Shown here: piece by piece, positions 21,867-32,371 of the stretch | Position numbering within the stretch: position 1 is the stretch's first letter | Layout of the letters: every line of letters starts with the position of its first letter | Source: Cristatella mucedo | Taxonomy: Eukaryota; Bryozoa; Phylactolaemata; Cristatellidae | Length of the DNA stretch: 64,000 nucleotides | NCBI GenBank assembly: GCA_009760855.2 | Contig: WPIO01000156.1 | Coordinates: forward strand, 147,501-211,500 | Reading direction: 5' to 3' | Position numbers and translations under genes: made by a program | The notes under the pieces: generated by a model | What the model was told of the DNA's origin: nothing | Seen by the model: only the letters and a program-made list of their open reading frames with translations | Databases searched by the model: none

Positions 21867-22508
21867 AATATGACAGCACTATCAAACTCTATGCATCTCA
21901 CAAAATATTAAAACGATATCAATGCAGGCAGGTCAGTAAAAGGTCAACCTCGCAAGGCCCTTATATTACATTAGCAAAACATATCGACGATAGCTCCCAT
22001 AACGTGGGCTATCAAACCAAGCTACACCGGCCATCTGACCTCCGTTCATCAATACAAATCTTAACCTATAAAAAGCAAAAATCAGAAATATCAATCATCT
22101 CAATTTCCCTTAAATAGAATTGAATCAACATTTGCAGACTGACTCCAGTGAATGACTCAGTAGCTCCACGGTTGTCCGGATGACGCCATAAAGGCAGTAA
22201 TCAGTGATACCTGGTCAGCGAAGAGGGCTACAGCAGCTGGCAGGGCTCATTTGACGTTCATATGACAGGTGAGCAGAGGCACAATATGCTGCACTCACGT
22301 TTACAAAACAAGTGCCCAATCTGTGCTGCCATCATTGCACACAGCACTAACATTCGACCTCCACACGTGGAAAGCTTGCAGTCTAGCCGGATTCACCAAG
22401 CTTAATGTAACAAGCAGATGCTTCACACGGATAATCTCGGCTCCAGCAGTGACACTGTTGATGTTACAGCTGCCTCGAACCCTGGCAAACCCAGATCGGC
22501 TGACTCAC

Positions 22509-22658
22509 CCCTTCATTAACCTCAGGTGTTGCAGGAGCACTTTGGCCCGTGCCGCCAGCTTCTTTGCTGGCTGCTACTGCTCTTGAAATTTGCTTCTGAC
22601 TTGGGCTTGAACGCTTGCGGTCTCTGCTGCTTTTGCTGCGTCCAGGATCGCTAGAGCT
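22509..22658 (-). CDS. Candidate alternative exon with RS-like stretch (copy A)
   Basis: 150 nt, phase 0 to 0, 50 codons, ending at a strong donor GGG|GTGAGT (22509/22508) and starting after CCGAAG (acceptor AG at 22660-22659). The product is polar: SSSDPGRSKSSRDRKRSSPS followed by QKQISRAVAASK and a Gly/Pro/Ala-rich end. Copy B has the same exon at 41608-41459 with a few amino-acid changes and no stop; C has lost it by deletion. It lies downstream of the terminal hydrophobic exon of the coiled-coil gene on the same strand, so it may belong to an alternative 3' end of that gene or to another gene. RS-type repeats are typical of splicing-related proteins, but this one is short. Confidence 0.4.
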
Positions 22659-23202
22659 CTTCGGGATTGAAACGATGGAGGCATCACAGCAGAAGTATTC
22701 GCGGCAGCTAATCTCGCCACTCGAACGAGGCAGACGAACCCGGCAAGACAAACGCGGCAGACAAACGCAGCACACAAACGCTGCAAAGTGTCTGCATGGG
22801 AAGTTTTACAGGGTGGCTGCCCTCTGGTGCAGAAGATTGCCAATCAAACGCTAACGGTGCTGCTGCTGCCACTAGCAGGGACGGCAAGACCAATGTTCGG
22901 CAACTATGGACATGTGAGCTCGGCCTGGGATGACAACACATCATGTCAACTACCAATTCGGAATCTGACAGACACAGCCGGAAAGGGAAGGCAACGTAGC
23001 CAAGCTACAGAGGGGATGAGGGGAGGACGACCAAACGAAATATTGAAATATGACAGCAAATTAGAAGCAAAAATAAAAAAGAACAGAAGTGACAAAGCAA
23101 ACTCGGTGGTGAGGATAAAGCACAAGAGAAGACGAGAAAAAAGCAGCAGAAACCCCATAAGCAGCAGGGGCAGCATGGCACCAAATGCAGCTCAGCACCA
23201 AC

Positions 23203-23283
23203 CTGAGCAGACTTTGGCCCAACTTGGTTGGCCGAGGATGAAGGCAGTGCCTGCTTCTCTTGAAGCTGCCTGCTGCGCAATCC
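23203..23283 (-). CDS. Candidate alternative exon, 27 codons (copy A)
   Basis: 81 nt, phase 0 to 0, with acceptor CAG before GGATTGCGC and donor CAG|GTTGGT. In B the acceptor has a fine pyrimidine tract (cctctcctatctctcaccag). It encodes GLRSRQLQEKQALPSSSANQ plus seven residues. B (42266-42186) and C (62485-62405) have the same 81-nt exon without stops; A and C differ only by a silent CCA/CCC. It lies between the hydrophobic terminal exon and the RS-like exon. If the terminal exon is skipped, phase stays 0, giving a soluble protein end. Confidence 0.42.
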
Positions 23284-23399
23284 CTGCTGAACGATAGGAT
23301 AGGACGTCATATCACAGGGTACCTGGCTTGCACTGCAGAAGCAAACCCAGACCAGCGAAAGCTTGGCAAAAACTCCTTTCTTAAGAAGGCATCATGTTG

Positions 23400-25896
23400 T
23401 CAGTGCACACAGTCTGCCACCATCGAGACCATGCAACTGGTGAAGAAGCCGGCAACGGTTGCAATCAGCAAGAAACGGTGAAGCACCAGCTGCATATGCT
23501 GCTGTTTTTGCTGCGCTAAACACGAGCCTCTTTGACCAGTCCAATGACAGCCAATGATAGAATGATTTGACCAGTCCAATGATAGAATACGCCACACAAA
23601 ATCGAAAGCTGCAAAAAGGGTGGGTGGCTCGATCTTGAAAAGGCAGCCGAGATATGCCTGTGACTGTGCAGTAGCACTAGCAATAAAAACACGTAAAGCA
23701 CAACCCTGCTCGCCTGTCACCAAGGGCTGCAATTGATTGAGAAACAACAAAGCGAACCTCTTCAGCAGCTTGCAGTTTTGCCGACGTCTGGACGAGCTGC
23801 TGCTCCACCTGCAGTCGAATGGCCTTCTCGTGCCTAGCAGTCGCTTCGGCCTGCTGCCGAAGGGCCTGCTCAGCTTCTGCTTTCCTCTCCGATGCACAAA
23901 CAGCATCGTACTCGACCTAAGGAAAAAAACCGACAGCAAATCAGAGAGAAACGAGACAGGTCAGACAAAGCTCTCGACTAACTATTCATGAGCAAGGGCA
24001 AGTCATGATCTGATGCCCAGGTATCTAAGTGTTCTGATTCGTCTACCTTGACTGTCACAAATACTATGTCACCACATTTCTGTCTGTACTACAGTATAGT
24101 GGTTTCTCTCAAGCCTTCTATGGAGCCTCTCAAGTACTGGGCACCTCAACCTAATGTATACTCTCCCCTTTCTCGGTGTAGTCACCAAAGAACGATCCCG
24201 ACTTGTATTTCTATGCAGATGGCATACAGCTGTACCTCTGCCTCACTCATCCCTCCAGCAGGTCCTGCTTTCTTCTCTCACTCCCTCTCCCACTCTCATA
24301 GCTATCTATATTTCTATCAAACGTCTATTCCCTATTTACAATCGTCCCTATCTATCTATCTATCTACTTAGCTATGCGTACATCTATTCTCCTATGCATA
24401 TAGTAATTAGCAATCTTTAACTACTCTATCGAATCAGCTGCACATCTACTTATTTGGCTTTGTATCTAGCTGGCGTTTCTATAATCTATCTACCTACCGA
24501 ACTACCTGTCTAATTACCTATCCATCTACCTAGTTCTCTCTCTGCCTCAGCTTTAATCATTCAGCACATGTAGCTCATGCAAGAAGAAGATAAAAGCACA
24601 ACGAATACTCGGCACGTGGGCGAAACACATCAACCCACATGTAGCTGCTACTGTTGCACTTTGACTCGCCTGCAGCTGATGCTGAAGCAGCTGTCTTGTC
24701 GACTCAAGCCTCTGCATTCGTTACAACTTAATAAACTAATGCTAAAGGTAAACCATGCAAACAACCAGTGTTTGGTCCTGAACCAGCTACTGCAGCTGAG
24801 GTCACAAGGTTCTGCTTAATGCTGCTGTAGGCATTGCCTCACAGAAGCAGCTTCCACCATGCAGCCAGCAGCTTCAACCTTCACCAAGCTTCAGCCATGA
24901 CATCAGAGGTCGTCCAGTCATCCGACCTGCATCCGACCCACCGGAGGTGCACCAACTGCCATGCATGGCAAATCAAAATCTACAGGTGCCACTGCCTAGC
25001 GGCCCGAAGTGGCAGCAGCAGTAAAACCATGAGCTACTCGGTAGCAGTTAAGGGGAACCGACGAGATGTAAACGTTTTCTGCTCGAACAATTAAGAAAGG
25101 GTGCCATGCATTCAGCAGGCAATGCCAACTGCACTGCTTCTTACCTGTATAGAGTGCGCCAAAACTCTGTTCCAGGCATGTAGAACGTTGGCCTATAAAA
25201 GCACACCAGAGCTCGATCAGCAAGGCCAGGATGGATAGAAAAGAGCTCAAGAAAGATGAGAGTTATGAATATCAAGTAGTATTATATGCCGAGCGACAGA
25301 CTGAAGATGCTCTGGAGTGCAAGGTAGGCAGGCAGTGCAATCGTCTGTGGCTGCGATTTAAATTAAATGATGCAAAGTCATTGCATGTAATGACAGAAGT
25401 CGGAACCAAGCTCTTGACTTCAGGCGAACAGCAACACAAGGTCCGATCGCCAAAGATTTCAATTTATTTCCAGGGAAGGCCAGACATCCACGAGCAGAAG
25501 AGCCCGGCAGTGAAGGACTGAGGTTGTGGCTTTAAGAACAATGCATGCGGCAATGAAGACAAGGCTAGGATAGGGTCAGAAAATACCGAACGAACGAAAC
25601 ACTCAAGCAAAGGCAAGATAACATTTGAATGGTACTTAGCATAACATGCAATATGACAGGCCTCTTACTTTGGATTGCAGCTCCAGCAGGTATTGATTTC
25701 CATCAGACATGGCGGATTCTACAGCAAACATTATGTCATGCAGCTGTAACACAAATGCTGAGGAGCCTCTGAGCTAGACAACAAGTAAACGATCAGTGTG
25801 ATTCTATTAGTCAATCAGCTGAGCTTTGTAGGATGCGGGTGAAGCACTTACACACCTCGTTTGGACTATCATATACACAGATGCCAGCTTGAAAAA
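23400..25896 (-). CDS. Candidate multi-exon gene: tail-anchored coiled-coil protein (copy A)
   Basis: Spliced gene read from six exons: 25896-25856 (FQAGICVYDSPNE), 25773-25669 (LRGSSAFVLQLHDIMFAVES and on), 25192-25145 (ANVLHAWNRVLAHSIQ), 24711-24670 (RLESTRQLLQHQLQ), 23916-23758 (53 codons) and 23510-23400 (36 codons and TGA). Strong sites include AG after TTTTATAG (25193), CAG|GTAAGA (25144), AAA|GTAAGA (25668) and TTTTTTTCCTTAG (23917). Exon 4 would need a GC donor (CAG|GCGAGT) and exon 5 a weak GTTCGC. All exons after the first join in phase 0. Exon 5 is a heptad-like, Glu/Gln/Ala-rich coiled coil (ERKAEAEQALRQQAEA). Exon 6 ends in a hydrophobic run (FLLIATVAGFFTS) and CVH-stop, as in a tail anchor. 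The upstream start was not found. The family is not recognised. Confidence 0.5.
24095..24275 (+). mobile_element. LINE-B RT scrap in an intron (copy A)
   Basis: Plus-strand relic with MEPLKYWAPQ and FYADGIQLYLCL (about 24210), i.e. the region around the RT catalytic motif. It is repeated in B (43085-43225, partly deleted) and starts again in C at about 63930. Confidence 0.6.
24296..24520. repeat. Degenerate TATC/TACC tetranucleotide repeat (copy A)
   Basis: Long run of ctat, ctac and tatc units with interruptions. The B equivalent is 43262-43500. Confidence 0.85.
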
Positions 25897-26129
25897 CTCG
25901 TAGGATACCAGGCAGGCCAAGACCAGCTACAATTTGAATTCTCCACATCTTTAAGAGTAAAATGAATCAAGTTGCACCCATCCCAGCGGACGACTACAAA
26001 CAAGATAGAAAAAGTAGCTATAGAGGAAGAAAGAGCTGCCTAAATAAGTGCTGCAAGGCCCCGATGGACTCTAAAAACCTTACCGCCGGCTGAGAAGACC
26101 TCAGGAGCGAACTTTACAAAATATTTCCT

Positions 26130-26215
26130 TTGGAGTCTAAAAGTCGTAAAGTGTCTAGACCGAGACTAAGTTCTCTGAGGAGGCTATACAATATTATTAT
26201 TATTATCATTACGTA
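26130..26215 (+). mobile_element. Old LINE/SINE tail (copy A)
   Basis: Worn hairpin tail (aagtgtctagaccgagactaagttctctgaggaggctat in two parts) and ATT repeat. Present in B at 45060-45128. A similar tail (aagtgccataaagagatctg with ggttctattgg) follows at 27185-27215. Confidence 0.6.
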
Positions 26216-27281
26216 TGTTTCCATTGAAGCAGGCGCATAACTTTTGGTGACCCCCCCCCATATTACTGCAAGTGCAGGGTTTTCCAGCGGCTTGTTCTAA
26301 GTACCTTATCCGAGAGCCGTGTCCTCCCACCGTTCGACAAATACAGGGTCCCGAATTACGCCAGATGCTTCTGGTCAGCTAATTAAAGCAAGTCTAGGTA
26401 TTACTTACAATAAAAAGAACACAAAACTTCGGCACTGAAATTAAACCTCGAGTAGGCCGGAGAGACAGGCCACAACAGCCGGATAGACAAACCGCAGCTA
26501 TTATGAGATTGCCGACGGAACGACAGGCACACTCACGTGCACCAAGCCGAACCGAACACTTCATAAACAAATTTCATTCTCGAGGACAAGCTATAAATAA
26601 TCTACGATTTTATCTCTGAAAACCAAGTACACAGCAGCCTAAGCATTTTGCACCGACTAACGGCCAAAGGTGGAATTATCTCTGCACATGCGATCCGGAA
26701 CAGCAAAGGTAAGCTGCACTGCTCGTTCAAACAAACATTAAAGGGAATATAGCTTGGTCTACGTGGCAAAATTAATAAATCCAAATGTGTGTAACATTAT
26801 TGATAATAATTGCGGTCGTTAGTATATCCACATAGGAAAACTACATCTCTATAAAGGCTCATTTAATAGTGAGCCTTAGCTAAAAACGTTCTGATTGACA
26901 GTGCTGCTTCTGATGCAACTGCTTATGTAAACATGTGCTGAAACAAGTTAAACCTGTATTCACAGGTTATGACAACAATCCGAGTCGATTCAAGACTTCA
27001 CTCGTGTGACATTTTAAGGCTTTAAGCTTCAGAGTACGAGATTTCACAGACCACTGAATTGAAACCGGAAGCAACAACCCCACCGAAAACAACCATGGCT
27101 TTATAAGGCTAATGAAACGATGGGAAAGCTCTGTTGACATTTCTTTAACAAAGAATTTGTTCCTTTACAACATAAGTAAAGTGCCATAAAGAGATCTGGT
27201 TCTATTGGGGTGCAATAAAAAGTCTTATTGCTATTATAGCTAGCTAGCATAACGAACTGAGCAAAGAACTTACGGTTTAAA

Positions 27282-28012
27282 TCGTCGGAATCTGCTGACG
27301 AAGCTGATAAACCGAGCTGATAAACCGATTCCAGATATTCGATCCGAGCTATTGGTGAATTTCCTTAAAAGTAAATGACAACAAAACCAAACTCTACTCG
27401 TAGGACATCCCTAGAGATCGGCTGGACTGAGAGACTCAACATCTAGTCGATGCCTTCAATATTTGCTCTAAATGTAGGCATCGTCTTTAATAACAGCTTA
27501 AATTTTGACATTTGCTATAAGAAAACTACTGCTCTTGCTAGCCACCACGTGAGATCCCTGTCTAAAAGTAGGCACTACCTATCACGATAGCTTGCCCAAG
27601 CTTGGTCACAGGTCGGGCTTGTGCTAAATTGATGCTATTCCATTTTGGCTGGGCTACCAAAGAAAAACAATGTGAAGACCATTGGCGACAGAAGCTTTAC
27701 CTCTTCAGGGCGTAGACTGTGGAACTTGCTTCCACAATTCTTACGCCAGCTAGTCTCGCTGCCGAATATGGCTCATAATTTTCAGCAGGCCTATGCTGCT
27801 ACTTCCATGCTACTCACTACCTATACTGCTCTCCTGACTCTGCTATGTTCCCACTTTCTCTTTGTTGCATGAGACGAAGTCTGTTGGCTACCGAATGCTT
27901 ACCGAAAGTCGCATAGGCTGTGAGTGCGATATACAAAACTCTCCTGCATAAGATCCAAATAGCCTTAAAGGCTTTGTGTGGAGTTACAGACGGAGATACA
28001 TTACATTACAGT
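27282..28012 (+). mobile_element. LINE-B, internally deleted (copy A)
   Basis: Left part (27282-27650) matches the LINE-B RT region with LKVNDNKTKLYS-like sequence; the right part (27660-28012) is the C-terminal end (GDRSFTSSGRRLWNLLPQFL) and 3' UTR ending GATACATTACATTACA. In B two separate LINE-B copies lie here (46190-47545 and 48050-48893). A joins the first to the second, with about 1.7 kb lost. Confidence 0.72.
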
Positions 28013-28471
28013 ACCCCTCTTAGCGTAAAGGAAAGATGCTCACACTTCACGACCTAGATCTCGGGTTAGAGTTCAAGAGCAGGCTACTTTTTATTTCTAT
28101 TTTATTTTTATTTACTATTACATCGCCCAGAGCAATGAGGGGGCATTTTCTGCTAAGGCTCATCTGCCTCTTTTTAAATCAGGCTGTTGAGTCGACCGAC
28201 CGACTTTACTTTCAGCCCATACGTTAAGTGCTACGTCGTGACACAGCAAGCCCAAATGACGTGACATTTCCCATCATCATGACCGGCTTGCATGGATAAT
28301 ACAAGCTTGCCGTCACTGACTATTTCGCATGATATCAGTTTCCCTTTATTTAGCCTGACACCATTTTGCATCACTTGCTGAATGTAAGTTACGAGCCATG
28401 CAAATGGCAGCCATTAATGACTTCTTTACTAGGCCTGCCCAGCTGCAGCTGCTTTTGGGAAGTACTCAATC

Positions 28472-28645
28472 TGCCATGCCGGTTTGGCACAGCGATTAAT
28501 GTGCTGACTGAAGTCGAGGTGCACGTATTTCATGGCCAAGGTCGTGAACTCGAACCCATGGCATATGTCAAGCGCCTGAATAGAGATTCAGTTCTCGTAG
28601 GGCACTATACAAAAAACTTACATTATTATTACATTATCTCAGGCA
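28472..28645 (+). mobile_element. SINE2 with LINE-A-like tail (copy A)
   Basis: tRNA-like head, clearest in the B copy (49345: tggcctagcagttaaggtgc), with a B-box-like ggtcgtgaactcgaaccc. The LINE-A hairpin motif follows (aagcgcctgaatagagattc and agttctcgtagggcactata) and then an ATT end. B copy at 49343-49505. Confidence 0.72.
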
Positions 28646-28832
28646 TACTTAAGTGGCAGGCCTTAGGAGACAGATGTTTGAGCGAGTCTTGAAGGCTTCC
28701 GAAGAGCTCGACTGGCTCGAACAGCAAAGCAATAAAAAAATGAATGGCTCTGCACCGTCCAAAGGTCACAGACCAGAACGACTAGTAATATGGAGTCTAC
28801 ACAGCAATAAAAAAAAAGCCACGACCATTTAC

Positions 28833-28911
28833 ATAACTGCTAGATTTACGGTGAGAATGAGCAGGCCAGTGTGAGAGTAAGAAAAATTGTATCGGAGGCA
28901 GCCGATGACAG
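28833..28911 (-). CDS. Candidate exon with hydrophobic segment (copy A)
   Basis: 79 nt between a superb acceptor (cccaactttcttttcag, 28928-28912) and a donor AT|GTAAAT at 28832. Read in the frame that accepts one base from the previous exon it gives VIGCLRYNFSYSH then TGLLILTVNLAV, a membrane-like helix. It joins the candidate exon 29228-29171 with compatible phase (C|CT makes a proline codon). The B copy (49783-49705) is identical by eye, so there is no comparative evidence of selection. An alternative frame is also open. Confidence 0.3.
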
Positions 28912-29170
28912 CTGAAAAGAAAGTTGGGAAAACTGAATGGCAAGACAAACTGAATTCAAGGTGCCTAGGACTGGTTGGCAGTGAGCCCCGAGATCCGGCG
29001 CTAAAATATATGCACGAGACGTACACATGCACTTCTGTGACACCACCGGAGCCACAGTGCTGAAACTAACAATAGCAGGCAGGGGCACGAGCACACAGTT
29101 AAATCACAGGCCAACACTCAACAGGCGTGCAGGTCATGCGAAAACCTAGCATGAATTTAATTGTGCTTAC

Positions 29171-29228
29171 GTTCGATGCCATAACGAGTCTTCTCATATG
29201 CCTGGATGCAGTCATTGCAGGCGATAGC
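29171..29228 (-). CDS. Candidate exon, 19 codons (copy A)
   Basis: 58 nt, phase 0 to 1, with acceptor after ccactcgtgaaag and a strong donor GAAC|GTAAGC. It encodes AIACNDCIQAYEKTRYGIE. B copy at 50100-50043 is the same. It may be upstream sequence of the coiled-coil gene (same strand) or of another gene; the link across 27-28 kb was not established. Confidence 0.3.
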
Positions 29229-29741
29229 CTTTCACGAGTGGCAGTCACAAGACTGGCTCACATAACTTAGTCACAAGACTGTCACGAAGTATTTCCAGAG
29301 CTGGGTCAGCGCACTTCTGTAGACCATGAAACGAGTTTACGTTCACATAGAACAATCACCTCCAACGAGTAAGCAGAAGAGAAACTAAACCGTCAAGTTC
29401 AAACAATACAGCACCAGTAGGGGGCCGTTTGTGTTACCAGAACGACAAGTGGTAACTACAATAGCTAACAGTCACGTGGACACACTTCTGATGATTCTAC
29501 AGAGGGGGAGGCCATCTCTCCACAGTGTTACTGAGCAAGCATTGCTTCCGTAAAGATGCCGGCAAGCGACAGCTACAGCAAGCCCATGCAGCTACAGACC
29601 TGCCATCAAATTAATGCAAACTTGCAAGGCATGACGTATCTCTCCATCCATTACTCTACAAAGCAACAAGTATTAAGTGGGTAGGCGTTAAGCTATACAG
29701 TGTTCTGTAGCATGCTCAAAAGCTAAGCAGCTTTCACAGCT

Positions 29742-29885
29742 GGCCCAATGGTTCAGGTGCTGGCCCGACTGAAGCCAGGGTAAACGTTTTTAATGACTGA
29801 GGTCGTGAGCTCGAGCCCTACTGCATCAATGAAGCGCCTAAATTGAGAACCAGTTCTCTTAGAGTGCTATACAAATGAATTAGTT
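29742..29885 (+). mobile_element. SINE2 (copy A)
   Basis: Head tggcccaatggttcaggtgc, B box ggtcgtgagctcgagccc, then the tail aagcgcctaaattgagaacc with agttctcttagagtgctat. B copy at 50618-50757. Confidence 0.72.
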
Positions 29886-30707
29886 AAGGGTAGAGACAGA
29901 GCAAAGGAGTGTTGTCGGCTATAAAAGCAAACTCTTGTTGTCGTAATTATTATTATTATTATCACCGACTGCTTGGCTTCGACGAATGGAACTGCAGGAC
30001 TTTCATGCAGATTTTATCAGTGGAGCTACAGCAGCTGCCGGGGAGAGTGAACAACTGCATCGCAGGGCATGCAACAGGCACGTAGGCAGTGGCATCGAGC
30101 TCAATGGTGGGAATCTCAGCAGGCAGCTGGCCAGGCGACCTTGTCGACCTCTCCGGAATGTCACATCCCGAATACTTTTCTTTTATGCTTCTTCAGCACA
30201 AAAGCAAACTTGCGGGTGTCGGCAGCGTAGCTCAATAGAGAAATCGCAGAGGCGAGAGTGGATAGGAGGGAGACAGAGAGAATGAGAAATCTGGAACCAG
30301 AGAGAGAGCCAAACAAATTGCCAAAATAAATCCAAGCAAAACATCTGCAAAAAAGCAGTGCGCAAAGCTAGCGGCAGAGATCACAGTGGCTATCAACCAC
30401 TATCCAAGTTGCAGCATAGCTAGCAAAAAGCGCTAGCTTGCAGCACCAACCGGGCGCAATATTTCGGCCTCTGCCGGACGGCCTGGGTTCGCTGACCTTC
30501 CCGGCGCTCGCTGGGCTTAGTTGTCACTCACCTACAGGAGCAGTCTGCCAGCGTCTTGGAAAACATCGAACGACCACCAATCCAAGAGCCTTGTGGACCG
30601 GATGTATGCTGGTCTGCTTCGGGTCCTGCATCGCAGTAACGACTTTGCGGCGCTCTAGAGAGAGCGCTAGCGACCTGCGATGGCTGAGGCCGCCGGGCAC
30701 CGCTAAC

Positions 30708-30796
30708 AAAGAAACAGCGACTCCGTTTATGGCTATTTCAATGCAGGCAGGATTGGCTGCTTTGGCAGCAAGCTTGACAACATTTTTCCAAAGCTT
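30708..30796 (-). CDS. Candidate exon (copy A)
   Basis: 89 nt after acceptor gcgtttttcag, ending at TTT|GTTAGC (B: TTT|GTGCGT). It encodes KLWKNVVKLAAKAANPACIE followed by IAINGVAVSL. In B the frame reads NAIELAAKAANPACIANAIN at the same place; the changes include silent CTT/CTG and ATT/ATC and conservative V/I. The same minus strand carries a strong donor GTAG|GTGAGT at about 30530, so another exon may end there. Confidence 0.28.
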
Positions 30797-30899
30797 CTGA
30801 AAAACGCTGCCTCTCCTACAGCCGGCCGTAGAGAACTCTCCAATCATCATTCGGACTTTGCTGCGAAGCAAGGTGATAGTACCTCATTTGCTATTCCGA

Positions 30900-31359
30900 G
30901 CGCCTGCACACACCATGTTACCACGACAGTATGTAGCTGTGCAGCTGCCCTGCAACAGCAGTTAATCAGTCGTCCAGCCGCACCAGCAGCTGCTGCTGCA
31001 GTCCTGTGGCTTGCAGCTGAGGCTGTGGGTGGCTACTGTGATCCCGAGGTAGGCACAGTGGCTACCTGAGTGCCTGGGCTAATTGATCGGGCTGAAAATG
31101 ACTGATGGTCTGGACAGTGAGAAACTAGAGTAAGACACAATGGACTGACAAGGGATTACTTGTGACCTGTACACTACCCCCCCCCCACCTCCCACCGGCT
31201 GCCACAAAAAAAGCAGACTGCTTATCTGTCTGGCACCAGCTTGCATTCATGCAAGCTGCTCTACGACAGCTGCGAACCCACCCAGCAACATCAAATGCTG
31301 TCGTGTGCCTCTCAATGCCGACATCAAGCTATGTGCACACGGCCAAGCTCTCACGTATT
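30900..31359. other. Low-information part of unit A
   Basis: Q/L-rich reading on the minus strand (CAGCAGCAGCTGCTG type triplets around 30985-31020) and a C-run at 31177-31187. No gene supported. Confidence 0.3.
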
Positions 31360-31645
31360 CCGTCGGGTCATAGGCAACGACAACTACTCTCCTGCTGCCG
31401 ACCATGGCTCATTCTTTTCAGCGGTCGTGAGCTGCTACTTCCATGCTACTCACTACCTCAACTGCTCTCCTAACTCTGCTATGCTTCCCACTTTCTCTTT
31501 GTTGCATGAGACGAAGTTTGTTGGCTACCGAATGCGTAAGGAAAGTCGCATAGGCTGTGAGTGCGCTACACAAAACTCTCCTGCGTAACGCCAACGTGGT
31601 CTTTATGACTTTGTGAAGTTACAGAGATACATTACTGACGTCTGC
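31360..31645 (+). mobile_element. LINE-B 3' end (copy A)
   Basis: Starts at gcaacgacaactactctcctg and ends gttacagagatacattac. The same fragment is at 52318-52590 in B. Confidence 0.8.
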
Positions 31646-31834
31646 CAACAAAGCACCAATAGTTGGCAACGCTTGGCTGCCATTGCTCGTTAGACCGAGC
31701 CTTGCATCGATTGCAGTGCCTGTCTGACCGATTGCTGCTACGATCACCTGCGTCCCACACTGCGGCCCATGCAAAGCCACATTCACAAGCAAGCATACAC
31801 TGCATAGTCTCAAGCAAGGATTATATTATAATAC

Positions 31835-31925
31835 TGATAACAATAACAATAATGCATTTTTGTAGTGCCGTCAGAGAACTCATTCTCTTTATGGGCACTG
31901 TACATGTGCTGTAAAGGCAGCATGA
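31835..31925 (-). mobile_element. LINE/SINE tail (copy A)
   Basis: ATT-type end with interruptions, then gtgccgtcagagaactcatt and ctttatgggcactgtac. The B equivalent is 52777-52853, shortened by a deletion on its right. Confidence 0.65.
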
Positions 31926-32371
31926 TCCTATAGTTAAGTCTTCTAGAACTTTCCATGCCATGCCACGAAATGCCTGCAGATGTTAAACAACACTTGGCTT
32001 GTCTGGGTTAAGAGACTCAGCTTCCAATCACACCATTTCCCTAGTACGTGGCATCGACTGGCTGGCTGCTTTGGCTAGAATGAGGTGTTTGCTGTGAACG
32101 GCTACTCGAGGAATAGAGCTTTAGCAACAAACAATAAACCACAACGGTTCACAGAAAAAGACAAACTAATCACTCGCCAAACAACACACCTTCTAGTACG
32201 GCACAGTTAGCTCGGAAGTAAAGTACTCTTAAAGCACACCCAGCACTTAGTGACAGCACACTTAGCACTCAGCTACAGCCACTGCCTCGTGGTGGTTATG
32301 AGCTTTTTGACTAAATTGAATTCGAGGCGAAACCAGTCGCTTGCGTTCGATTAGCAGTTCCTGATAATAAT

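Noticed and set aside
22946-23310. Very hydrophobic minus-strand ORFs (MLPLLLMGFLLLFSRLL type) as membrane proteins
   Set aside because: They lie in pyrimidine-rich intron sequence downstream of a good donor; repeated T/C on this strand reads as Leu/Phe.
24296-24520. CRISPR-like or satellite array
   Set aside because: Units are four-base degenerate repeats without spacers; no CRISPR array exists in the window.
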